Source of the DNA: Pseudonocardia sp.
GTDB taxonomy: Bacteria; Actinomycetota; Actinomycetes; Mycobacteriales; Pseudonocardiaceae
Assembly (NCBI RefSeq): GCF_025965585.1
Contig: NZ_JAOPWR010000364.1
Coordinates: forward strand, 1 to 48,520
Direction: 5' to 3'
Length of the DNA: 48,520 bases
Shown here one piece after another: positions 15,724 to 23,216 of the stretch. The notes beneath the pieces were generated by a model, which saw only the letters and a program-made list of their open reading frames with translations, was not told where the DNA came from and did no database searches. Both the position numbers and the translations under genes were made by a program. Position 1 is the first letter of the stretch. Every line of letters starts with the position of its first letter.

Positions 15724-17420
15724 CGGTGGGCCACCTCCCGTGCCTCGGTCAGCGCGCGACCGGCCTCCAGGTGGACCAGCTCGTCGGCGAGGTCGGACCA
15801 GCCCGCGTCGTGGGCGACGATCACGCCGGTCCGCCCTTCCAGCAGCCGGGCGACCCCGGCGCGGACGAGCGCGGCGTTCTCCGGGTCGAGGTGGGCGGTC
15901 GGCTCGTCCAGGAGGACGACGACGTCCCCGTCCGCCGTGGCGGTGCGCAGGAATGCGCGGGCCAGGGCGATGCGTTGCCGCTGACCGGCCGACAGGCGGG
16001 TGCCGCGCTCGCCGAGACGCGTGGCGTAGCCGCCGGGCAGGGCGGTGATCATCGCGTGGGCTTCCGCGAGCCGGGCCGCGGTCTCCACCTGCGCGTCCGT
16101 CGCGTCCGGGGCGCCGAGGCGGATGTTGTCGGCCACCGACGCGTCGAACAGGTACGGGCGCTGCGGCACCCACGCGAGCCGGCGCCGCCAGTCGTCGGCA
16201 GGGACGTCGGTGAGGCGCACGGGGGTGCCGTCGCGCCCGGTGACCGTGATCGTGCCGCGGTCCGGGTCGCCGAAGCGCAGCAGCAGCCCGAGCAGGCTGG
16301 TCTTGCCGGCGCCGCTGCGACCCGTGACGAGGGTGGTGGTGCCGGGGCGCAGCACCAGGTCCAGGTCGTGCAGCGCCGGGACCTCGCGGCCGGGATGGGT
16401 GAGGCCGACCCCACGCAGCCGGATCTCCGGTGCCGCGGCCGGCGCGGCCGGTGCGGCCGGGACCGGCGCCGGTCCGCCCGGGCCGTCGAGCACCGCGAAC
16501 ACGCGTTCCGCGGCCACCACGCCCTCCATGCTCGCGTGGAAGCGGGCTCCCACCTCGCGCAACGGCAGGTAGGCCTCCGGCGCGAGGATCAGCACGAGCA
16601 GCGCCGTCTCCAGGTCGAGCCGGCCGTAGAGCAGCCGCAGCCCGATCTCGACGGCCACGAGGGCCACCGCGACCGTCGAGAGCAGCTCCAGCACGAACGC
16701 CGACAGGAACGCGATCCGCAGGGTGCCCATCGTGGCGCGGCGGTGGTCGTCGGTGACCCGCCGGATCAGCGCGGCCTCGGCCTTCGCCCGGCGGAACAGC
16801 GCCAGCGTCGGCAGCCCCTCGACGACGTCGAGGAAGTGACCGCCGAGCCGCTCCAGCAGCCGCCACTGCTTCCGCGTGCGGTCCTGGGTGTGCCATCCGA
16901 CGAGGGCCATGAACACCGGGATCAGCGGCAGTGTCAGTGCGATGACCAGCGCGGAGATCCAGTCGGCCCGCGCCACCACCACGAGCACGGCCACCGGGAC
17001 GAGCACGGCGAGCACGAGCTGCGGGAGGTAGCGGGCCACGTAGTCGTCGAGGGCGTCGAGGCCGCGGGTGGCGAGCGTGGCGAGCTCGCCGGCGTCGGTC
17101 CGGACGGGGTCGGCGGCCGGCCCGGTCGCGTGGGCGACGAGCTGCCGCCGTAGGTCGGACTTCACCCGGGCCGCGCTGCGCAGGGCCGCGGTCTCGGCAC
17201 CGTGCGCCAGCGCGGTGCGGGAGAGGACGACCACGCCCACCGCCGTGACGGCCGCGGCGATCCCGGCCGCGCCCGTCGCGGCCCCGGAGATCACCCGCGC
17301 CACCAACCATGCCTGCGCCAGGATCAGCCCGGTGAGTGCCAGCCCGCAGGCGACCGTCACGACGAGGTGCACGCGCACCGACCGCGTGGTGCGGACGAGC
17401 CGGGGATCGAGGGGTTTCAT
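15720..17420 (-). CDS. cydD: ABC transporter CydD (thiol reductant exporter subunit)
   Basis: A 566-residue half-transporter: membrane helices in about residues 18-310, then an ATPase domain with Walker A GRSGAGKTS, signature LSAGQRQRIALARAFL and Walker B VVVLLDEPTAHLDPE. It partners CydC in assembling cytochrome bd oxidase. The ATG at 17420 overlaps the cydB stop in an ATGA; a long upstream reading frame is only a shadow of cydB. A Pro/Ala-rich linker (VPAAPAAPAAAPE) sits between the two domains. Confidence 0.92.
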   Translation of the reverse strand: MKPLDPRLVRTTRSVRVHLVVTVACGLALTGLILAQAWLVARVISGAATGAAGIAAAVTAVGVVVLSRTALAHGAETAALRSAARVKSDLRRQLVAHATGPAADPVRTDAGELATLATRGLDALDDYVARYLPQLVLAVLVPVAVLVVVARADWISALVIALTLPLIPVFMALVGWHTQDRTRKQWRLLERLGGHFLDVVEGLPTLALFRRAKAEAALIRRVTDDHRRATMGTLRIAFLSAFVLELLSTVAVALVAVEIGLRLLYGRLDLETALLVLILAPEAYLPLREVGARFHASMEGVVAAERVFAVLDGPGGPAPVPAAPAAPAAAPEIRLRGVGLTHPGREVPALHDLDLVLRPGTTTLVTGRSGAGKTSLLGLLLRFGDPDRGTITVTGRDGTPVRLTDVPADDWRRRLAWVPQRPYLFDASVADNIRLGAPDATDAQVETAARLAEAHAMITALPGGYATRLGERGTRLSAGQRQRIALARAFLRTATADGDVVVLLDEPTAHLDPENAALVRAGVARLLEGRTGVIVAHDAGWSDLADELVHLEAGRALTEAREVAHR

Positions 17421-18418
17421 GCCGCGCCGACGTGCGCCCGGGTGACCCGGCGGCGGAACACCCAGTAGCTCCACGACTGGTAGGCGATCACCACCGGGAG
17501 GAAGATCCCGCCGACCCAGCTGAGCAGCCCCAGCGTGTACGGCCCCGAGGCGGCGTTCGCCACCGTCAGGTCGAAGGCCGGGTCCAGGGTCGAGGGCAGC
17601 ACTGCGGGGTAGAGCGACCCGAACAGCACCACCGTGAACGCCGCGATCGTGACGACGGTGGCCACGAACGCCCAACCCTCCCGCCCGAGGGCCGCGAGCA
17701 CCGCACCGGCGAGCAGGGCCACGACGGCGCCGACCGCGGCGGCGGTGGTCCATCCCGCGCCGTGGGCCGTCTGTGTCCAGGCGAGGAAGCCCGCGAGCAC
17801 GGTGACGGCCACCGGCCCCGTCCGCCGCACGGCAGCGCGGGCGCGGTGCCGGACCGGTCCGTCGGTCTTGAGCGCCAGGAACACGGCGCCGTGCAGGGTG
17901 AAGAGTGTCAGCGTGGCCAGGCCGCCGAGCAGCGCGTACGGGCTGAGCAGGTCGGCCACGCCAGACCGCACGACGCCGTCGGGTCCGAGCTCGACACCCC
18001 GCACGAGGTTCGCGAGCACCACGCCCCAGACGAACGCCGGCACGACGCTGCCCACGACGATCCCGAGGTCGCAGCGGCGCACCCACGCGCGGTCGTCCAC
18101 CTTGCCCCGGTACTCCAGCGCGACCCCGCGCACGATGAGCGCGAGCACCACGAGCAGCACGGGCACGTAGAAGCCGCTGAGCGTCGCTCCGTACCAGGCG
18201 GGGAACGCGGCGAACATCGCGCCGATCGCGGTGATCAGCCAGACCTCGTTGCCGTCCCAGACGGGTCCGATCGCGTCGAGCACCACCCTGCGGTCGCCGC
18301 GCGAGCGACGGCCGAGCACCGGCAGCAGGATGCCGACGCCGAAGTCGAAGCCCTCCAGCACGAAGTAACCGGTCCACAGGACCGCGATGGCGACGAACCA
18401 GACGGTGGGGAGATCCAC
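17417..18418 (-). CDS. cydB: Cytochrome bd ubiquinol oxidase subunit II
   Basis: A 333-residue integral membrane protein with the CydB N-terminus MDLPTVWFVAIAVLWTGYF followed by LEGFDFGVGILLP, the conserved start of this family, and eight to nine hydrophobic helices. It is the second subunit of the high-affinity quinol oxidase that reduces oxygen in the membrane at low oxygen tension. The start is ten bases after the cydA stop region and the end overlaps cydD, so all four genes are one transcript. Confidence 0.95.
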   Translation of the reverse strand: MDLPTVWFVAIAVLWTGYFVLEGFDFGVGILLPVLGRRSRGDRRVVLDAIGPVWDGNEVWLITAIGAMFAAFPAWYGATLSGFYVPVLLVVLALIVRGVALEYRGKVDDRAWVRRCDLGIVVGSVVPAFVWGVVLANLVRGVELGPDGVVRSGVADLLSPYALLGGLATLTLFTLHGAVFLALKTDGPVRHRARAAVRRTGPVAVTVLAGFLAWTQTAHGAGWTTAAAVGAVVALLAGAVLAALGREGWAFVATVVTIAAFTVVLFGSLYPAVLPSTLDPAFDLTVANAASGPYTLGLLSWVGGIFLPVVIAYQSWSYWVFRRRVTRAHVGAA

Positions 18419-18428
18419 GGTCGTCCTC

Positions 18429-19853
18429 CTAGTAGCCGAGCGCGGGGACGAGGGGCTCGTCGCCCGAGTCGGAGCCCGCGACCGGGACGGGCTCGGGACC
18501 CTTCTTGACGTACCGCCACAGCAGCCGGGCCTCGACGACCGCGAGCGCGCCGTAGAGGGCGGTGAACACGGTGAGCGAGAGCGCCACCTCGGCGAGGCTG
18601 ACGCCGGGGGAGACGCTGGCCGCGGTGAGCAGCTCGCCCACGACCGTCCACGGCTGGCGGCCCATCTCGGTGAGGACCCAGCCGAAGATGTCGGCGGTGA
18701 GCGCCGCGGGCAGGGCGGCGACAGCCACCCGGTACATCCAGCGCTGCTCGGGCAGCCGCCCCCGGCGGGTGAGCCACAGGCCGGCCACGCCGACGCCGAC
18801 GCCGGCCAGGCCCAGCCCCATCATCAGCCGGAACGCCCAGTACAGGACGGGCACGTCCGGGACGTAGTCGCCGGGCCCGTACCGCGCAACGTTCTGGGCC
18901 TGGATCTCGGTGATGCCCTGCACGGGCGCGGAGAACGTGTCGGTGGCGAGGAAGCTGAGCAGGTAGGGGATCTGGACGTTGAGGTGGTTGCGGCTGCCCT
19001 CGACGTCGCCGACCGCGAACAGCGAGAACCCGGCGGGCTGCTCGGTCTGCCACAGCGCCTCGGCCGAGGCGAGCTTCATGGGCTCGTACTGCGCCATGAG
19101 CTGCGCCTGGTTGTGGCCCGAGAGCGCGACGACGATGCCCGCGATCGCGGTGGTGGCCAGACCGGCGCGCAGCGTGCGGCGGAACATCTCGTGGTCGGCC
19201 TGCGGGGCGTCCGCCTTGCCGTTGCGGGTGCGCAGGATCCGGATGGCGCTGACGGCGACGACGAACAGCCCCGCGACGACGAACGACGCGCCGAGCACGT
19301 GCACGTACGTCGAGAGCGCCTGCGGGTTCGTCAGCACCGCGACGATGTCGGTGAGGTGCGCGCGCCCGGTGGCGGGGTCGACCGTGAAGCCGACGGGGTG
19401 CCGCATCCAGGCGTTCGCCGAGAGGATGAAGAACGCCGACAGGTTGGAGCCGATCGCGGCGACCCAGATGGTGGCGAGGTGCACGCGCTTCGGCAGCCGG
19501 TCCCAGCCGAAGATCCACAGCCCGATGAACGTGGACTCCAGGAAGAACGCGAGCAGCGCCTCGAGCGCGAGGGGAGCGCCGAAGACGTCGCCGACGAACG
19601 TCGAGTAGGCGCTCCAGTTCATCCCGAACTGGAACTCCTGGACGATGCCGGTCACCACGCCCATGGCGAAGTTGATCAGGAACAGCTTGCCGAAGAACTT
19701 CGTGGCCCGCAGGTACTCGGCCCGGCCGGTGCGGTGCCAGGCGCTCTGCAGGGCCGCGACGACGACCGACAGGCCGATCGTCAGCGGGACGAACAGGAAG
19801 TGGTAGATCGTCGTGATCCCGAACTGCCATCGGGACAGGTCCAGGGCATCCAC
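18429..19853 (-). CDS. cydA: Cytochrome bd ubiquinol oxidase subunit I
   Basis: The heme-carrying subunit of cytochrome bd oxidase, 474 residues with about nine helices. Visible marks are FGITTIYHFLFVPLTIG with the family His near residue 17, the quinol-site sequence WVLTEMGRQPWTVVGELLT, and a short Q-loop. GTG at 19853 is preceded by CGGAGG six bases away. It leads the cydABDC operon and is divergent from the flavin/heme cluster at 19971; two palindromes in the shared promoter region probably control it. Confidence 0.96.
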   Translation of the reverse strand: MDALDLSRWQFGITTIYHFLFVPLTIGLSVVVAALQSAWHRTGRAEYLRATKFFGKLFLINFAMGVVTGIVQEFQFGMNWSAYSTFVGDVFGAPLALEALLAFFLESTFIGLWIFGWDRLPKRVHLATIWVAAIGSNLSAFFILSANAWMRHPVGFTVDPATGRAHLTDIVAVLTNPQALSTYVHVLGASFVVAGLFVVAVSAIRILRTRNGKADAPQADHEMFRRTLRAGLATTAIAGIVVALSGHNQAQLMAQYEPMKLASAEALWQTEQPAGFSLFAVGDVEGSRNHLNVQIPYLLSFLATDTFSAPVQGITEIQAQNVARYGPGDYVPDVPVLYWAFRLMMGLGLAGVGVGVAGLWLTRRGRLPEQRWMYRVAVAALPAALTADIFGWVLTEMGRQPWTVVGELLTAASVSPGVSLAEVALSLTVFTALYGALAVVEARLLWRYVKKGPEPVPVAGSDSGDEPLVPALGY

Positions 19854-19875
19854 GCAGTGCCTCCGTTCACCGAAC

Positions 19876-19910
19876 TTCTACGTCCGGTAGTAGTTCTACA
19901 CCCCGTAGAA
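19876..19910. promoter_or_regulatory. Two tandem TTCTAC-N5-GTAGAA operators between cydA and the redox cluster
   Basis: Copy 2 (19894-19910) is a perfect 6-5-6 palindrome, TTCTAC-ACCCC-GTAGAA. Copy 1 (19876-19892) is TTCTAC-GTCCG-GTAGTA, with one base breaking symmetry. Centres are 18 bases apart, close to two helical turns. They lie about 25-60 bases upstream of the cydA GTG and 60-95 upstream of the divergent ATG at 19971, so one dimeric repressor pair could control both. The half site shares TAC/GTA with BlaI/CopY-type sites, but the regulator is not in the window. Confidence 0.65.
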
Positions 19911-19970
19911 GAATCCTCCGCACAGGACCGGCACAGCCGACGCACAGGGAGCGTCGGCACCGTCGGGGAC

Positions 19971-20240
19971 ATGAACCGGACAGAGCGTGCAGCGGGGCGC
20001 CGCAGGGTCGTCGCCGTGACGGCCGCGATCGCGGGAGTAGGCGTCACCGGAGCCGTCGGCCTCGCTGTCGTCGCAGCTCACGGCTCCGCCGACGCGAGCA
20101 CCACCGCTTCCGGAACCGCCACCGACGGCTCCAGCAGCAGCGCGGACGGCTCCTCGTCGAACGCGTGGCAGCCCTCCGGCGCCACCGTCGGCCAGGGATC
20201 GGCGAGTGGCGGATCACACGCCTCGTCGGGCGGATCGTGA
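19971..20240 (+). CDS. Small membrane-anchored Ser/Gly-rich protein with an SGAT motif, possible flavinylation target
   Basis: The 89-residue product has a basic N-terminus (RTERAAGRRR), one hydrophobic segment (about residues 13-35, AVTAAIAGVGVTGAVGLAVV) and an outer low-complexity tail rich in Ser, Gly and Thr. Near residue 68 the tail reads QPSGATVGQGS. SGAT is the core of the ApbE flavinylation sequence in FMN-binding proteins such as NqrC, but the usual FMN-binding fold is absent. Its stop overlaps the apbE start (TGATG), which supports a functional pair. It may be the flavin carrier at the outer face; without the fold this is a hypothesis. The start has only a weak GGGGA nearby. Confidence 0.6.
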   Translation: MNRTERAAGRRRVVAVTAAIAGVGVTGAVGLAVVAAHGSADASTTASGTATDGSSSSADGSSSNAWQPSGATVGQGSASGGSHASSGGS

Positions 20241-21172
20241 TGCCGCTCCTGGAGACCCTCCCCCTGGGGCCCGGCACCGCACAGTGGCCGCTGTGGAGCA
20301 CCACCGCGCGGCTCGTCGCCACCGATCCCGGCGCGCTCCCGGTGGCGCGACGCGTCGTCGAGGACGTGACACGGCGCGTGGAGGCGGCGTGCAGCCGGTT
20401 CCGGCCCGACTCCGAGATCGCGATGCTCCCCGGCGACGGCACCCCGGCCCGGGTGAGCCCGCTGCTGGCCGAGCTCGTGCGGACCGCGCTGCTGGCCGCC
20501 CGTCGCACCGACGGCGACGTCGACCCGACGCTGGGTGCCGCGCTGGCCGCCGCCGGCTACGACCGCGACTTCTCCCTCCTGGGCGACGGTCCGCTGCGGA
20601 CGTTCCTGGCCGCGCCCGAGCCGGCGTGGCGGCGGGTCCAGCTCGACGGCGACGTCCTCACCGTGCCCGCGGGCACCCGGCTCGACCTGGGCGCGACGGC
20701 CAAGGCCTGGGCCGCCGACCACAGCGCGGCCGAGGTCGCCCGCGCCTGCGGGAGCGGCGTGCTGGTGGCTCTGGGCGGCGACATCGCCACCGCGGGCCCC
20801 GCGCCCGTCGACGGCTGGCAGGTGCTCGTCCGGGACCAGGCGGAGGACCCCGCCGCTCCCGTCACGCTCGGGGCCGGCGGCGCGCTGGCCACCTCCAGCA
20901 CCGTCAGCCGCACCTGGGAGAACGGTGGCGGGAAGGGCCGGGGAAGGACGGCCCACCACGTCCTCGACCCGCGCTCCGGCATGCCCGTGGCCGCGGTCTG
21001 GCGCACGGTCAGCGTCGCGGCCGGCACGTGCGTCGAGGCGAACACCCTCACCACCGCGGCGGTCGTCCGCGGGCTCGACGCGCTGCCCTGGCTGCGTGCG
21101 CTCGGCGTCCCGGCCCGCCTGGTCGGTGCCACGTTCAAGATCCTCACCCTCGGAGACTGGCCGTCCTCATGA
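20240..21172 (+). CDS. apbE: FAD:protein FMN transferase (ApbE family)
   Basis: The 310-residue protein has the ApbE motif series: VDPTLGAAL, LDLGATAKAWAAD, ALGGDIATAG, HHVLDPRSGMP and CVEANTLTTAAVVRG, which cover the FAD and Mg sites. ApbE attaches FMN covalently to Thr or Ser in an SGAT-type motif. No signal peptide or lipobox is seen, so this copy may act in the cytoplasm, unlike exported relatives. It starts in a TGATG overlap with the small SGAT protein and ends in an ATGA overlap with the heme protein; this tight order says it serves the local electron-transfer system. Confidence 0.88.
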   Translation: MPLLETLPLGPGTAQWPLWSTTARLVATDPGALPVARRVVEDVTRRVEAACSRFRPDSEIAMLPGDGTPARVSPLLAELVRTALLAARRTDGDVDPTLGAALAAAGYDRDFSLLGDGPLRTFLAAPEPAWRRVQLDGDVLTVPAGTRLDLGATAKAWAADHSAAEVARACGSGVLVALGGDIATAGPAPVDGWQVLVRDQAEDPAAPVTLGAGGALATSSTVSRTWENGGGKGRGRTAHHVLDPRSGMPVAAVWRTVSVAAGTCVEANTLTTAAVVRGLDALPWLRALGVPARLVGATFKILTLGDWPSS

Positions 21173-21750
21173 TCAACGCCCTGTGGTACCTCGGCCGCGG
21201 CACGGGGGTGGTGTCGCTGGTGCTGCTCACGCTCGTCGTCGGGCTGGGTATCGCGACGCGCTCCGGCCGCCCACTGCCGGGCCTGCCCCGCTTCGCCGTC
21301 ACCGCGGTGCACCGCAGCGCGAGCCTGCTCGCCGTCGCGTTCCTGGTGGTGCACGTCGGCACGCTGCTCTTCGACCCCTACGCGCAGCTCGACGTCCTGT
21401 CGCTCGTCGTCCCGTTCACCGCGGCGGCGCAGCCCTTCTGGTACGGCCTGGGCGCGCTCGCGCTCGACCTGATCCTCGCGCTCGTCGCGACGAGCCTGCT
21501 GCGCGACCGCATCGGGCCGCGCATCTGGCGTGGCATCCACTGGGCCGCCTACGCGGCCTGGCCGATCGCGCTCGCCCACGGCCTCGGCTCGGGCAGGGAC
21601 GCCGGCACCGGCTGGATGCTCACGACCACCGGCCTCTGCGTGGCAGCGGTGCTCGGTGCCGTCGGCTGGCGGGTGTCCGACCGCTTCGCCGAGGTGCGCG
21701 GGCCCGCTCCCGCCCCCGTCGTCCCCGCCCCCCTGATCGGTGTCCGATGA
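21169..21750 (+). CDS. Ferric-reductase-like transmembrane di-heme b protein
   Basis: A 193-residue integral membrane protein with about five to six helices and two His pairs: His48-x13-His62 and His124-x12-His137. The x13/x12 spacing is that of the two stacked b hemes in ferric reductases and NADPH oxidases, so electrons probably cross the membrane here. There is no attached flavin or NAD domain; the downstream NuoF-like protein and ferredoxin could supply electrons inside and the flavinylated tail could accept them outside. It overlaps apbE and the NuoF-like gene by four bases each. Confidence 0.82.
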   Translation: MINALWYLGRGTGVVSLVLLTLVVGLGIATRSGRPLPGLPRFAVTAVHRSASLLAVAFLVVHVGTLLFDPYAQLDVLSLVVPFTAAAQPFWYGLGALALDLILALVATSLLRDRIGPRIWRGIHWAAYAAWPIALAHGLGSGRDAGTGWMLTTTGLCVAAVLGAVGWRVSDRFAEVRGPAPAPVVPAPLIGVR

Positions 21751-22937
21751 CCGCTCTCACCACGGCCGCCGGGACGGTCCCGTCCCACCCCCTCCTCGAC
21801 GCCGCGCGGCTGCGGCTCGAGGACCACCTGCGCCACGTCGGACCGATCCCGTGGGCCGTCCCGCTCGTGCGCGAGCTGGAGGCCGCCGGGCTGACCGGCC
21901 GCGGGGGCGGGGGCTTCCCCGTCGCCCGCAAGCTCACCGTGGCGGCCTCGGCCGCGGCAGCCACCGGCCGCGTCCCACTCGTCGTCGCCAACGGGGCGGA
22001 GGGTGAACCGGCCAGCGCCAAGGACCGCCGGTTGCTCGCCCACGCCCCGCACCTCGTCCTCGACGGGCTACAGCTCGCGGCCGCGGCGATCGGTGCCGAC
22101 CGGGCGCACGTGCTCGTCGCGCCCGCCGCTCTGGTCGCCGTGCAGGCGGCGCTGGTGGAACGCGCCGGCGTCGACCGGGTCCCCGTGGAGGTCACGGTCG
22201 CCGCCGAGCGGTTCGTCGCGGGGGAGGAGTCGGCCGTCGTCGCCGCGCTGGAGGGACGGCCCGCGCTTCCCGGCGACAAGCTCCGCCGCGTCGTCGAGTC
22301 CGGGGTGCACGGCCGTCCCACTGCCGTGCAGAACGTCGAGACGCTCGCGCACCTGGCGCTGATCGCACGGTTCGGGGCGGGCTGGTTCCGCTCCCGCGGG
22401 ACGGCCACCGAACCGGGGACGGCGCTGGTCACGGTGAGCGGGGCGCTCGACCGGCCCGGCGTCGTCGAGGTGGCCCACGGGACCCCGCTGCGCGCGGTCC
22501 TCGACGGCGCGGGCCTTCGGCATCCCGCACCGGTGCTGGTCGGCGGCTTCCACGGCGCCTGGCTCGCCCCGCACGAGGTCGGCGTCGCGACCTTCTCCCG
22601 CGCGTCGCTCGGTGGATACGGGGCCGCGACGGGGGCGGGCGTGCTGATCGCGCTCCCGCCGGGCGTCTCCGGGATGGTCGAGACCGCCCGGATCGCGGCC
22701 TACCTGGCCGGGCAGAGCGCCCGCCAGTGCGGGCCCTGCCAGGGCGGGCTGCCGCGCATGGCCGACGTGCTCGGCCGGATCGCCGCGGGTGACCGCGACC
22801 CCCGGCTGGTCGCCGAGCTGCACCGGCTCGCCGGGCTCACGGCGGGCCGCGGCGCCTGCCACCACCCCGACGGCACCGTGCGGCTGGTCCGCAGTGCCCT
22901 GCGCGTCTTCGGAACCGACCTCGGAGCGATCTCGTGA
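21747..22937 (+). CDS. NuoF-like NADH-binding flavo-iron-sulfur protein
   Basis: A 396-residue relative of the 51-kDa NADH dehydrogenase subunit. It keeps the FMN/NAD stretch GRGGGGFPVARK, NGAEGEPASAKDR, VAGEESAVVAALEG and GRPTAVQNVET. In the cluster-binding region the canonical four Cys are reduced to three: Cys328 and Cys331 in QCGPCQGG and Cys371 in GACHHP; the first Cys of the usual CGKCTPC motif is replaced by Ala. It probably oxidises NAD(P)H and passes electrons to the adjacent ferredoxin, or runs in reverse. No other Nuo genes are nearby, so it is not part of a complex I operon. Confidence 0.82.
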   Translation: MTALTTAAGTVPSHPLLDAARLRLEDHLRHVGPIPWAVPLVRELEAAGLTGRGGGGFPVARKLTVAASAAAATGRVPLVVANGAEGEPASAKDRRLLAHAPHLVLDGLQLAAAAIGADRAHVLVAPAALVAVQAALVERAGVDRVPVEVTVAAERFVAGEESAVVAALEGRPALPGDKLRRVVESGVHGRPTAVQNVETLAHLALIARFGAGWFRSRGTATEPGTALVTVSGALDRPGVVEVAHGTPLRAVLDGAGLRHPAPVLVGGFHGAWLAPHEVGVATFSRASLGGYGAATGAGVLIALPPGVSGMVETARIAAYLAGQSARQCGPCQGGLPRMADVLGRIAAGDRDPRLVAELHRLAGLTAGRGACHHPDGTVRLVRSALRVFGTDLGAIS

Positions 22938-23146
22938 CCACCCTCCACATCGACTGGACCCGCTGCCAGGGCCGCGGCGGCTGCGTCGAGCTGCTGCCCG
23001 AGCTGATCGGCCGCGACGAATGGGGCTACCCGCTCACCGGCACCGACGTCGCCGTGCCCCGGGCGTTGCACGGCCACGCCCGGCAGGCGGTGCGCGACTG
23101 CCCGCGCCTCGCCTTGCGGCTGGAGCAGGGCCGGGATACCCCCTGA
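22934..23146 (+). CDS. Small ferredoxin with three cluster cysteines
   Basis: A 70-residue protein with Cys11-x5-Cys17 (CQGRGGC) and Cys56 followed by Pro (RDCPRLAL), the three-Cys pattern of [3Fe-4S] ferredoxins that serve P450s and similar partners. The GTG start lies in a GTGA overlap with the NuoF-like stop, and the protein is last in the 19971-23146 operon. It likely shuttles electrons between the NuoF-like protein and the heme protein. No P450 is close by. Confidence 0.85.
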   Translation: MTTLHIDWTRCQGRGGCVELLPELIGRDEWGYPLTGTDVAVPRALHGHARQAVRDCPRLALRLEQGRDTP

Positions 23147-23203
23147 TCGGGGCGTGCGCGGGGTCACGCTGCTCGGAGTGGAACGGTCAGTACCGCCGGT
23201 CAC

Positions 23204-23216
23204 TAGACTCCGCCCA
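23204..23216 (+). promoter_or_regulatory. Leaderless promoter of mutA
   Basis: TAGACT at 23204-23209 stands exactly six bases before the mutA ATG at 23216, and the intervening bases contain no purine-rich ribosome site. This TANNNT-N6-ATG layout is typical of leaderless transcripts in actinobacteria. The -35 region is not well conserved. Confidence 0.55.

Noticed and set aside
19854-19875. Rex operator upstream of cydA
   Set aside because: GTTCACCGAAC near 19866 is a short dyad but does not fit the TGTGAA-N-TTCACA form; the TTCTAC palindromes are far stronger.
21747-23146. Part of a complex I (nuo) operon
   Set aside because: Only a NuoF-like gene and a small ferredoxin are present, with no nuoE, nuoG or membrane subunits, and the context is ApbE and a heme protein.
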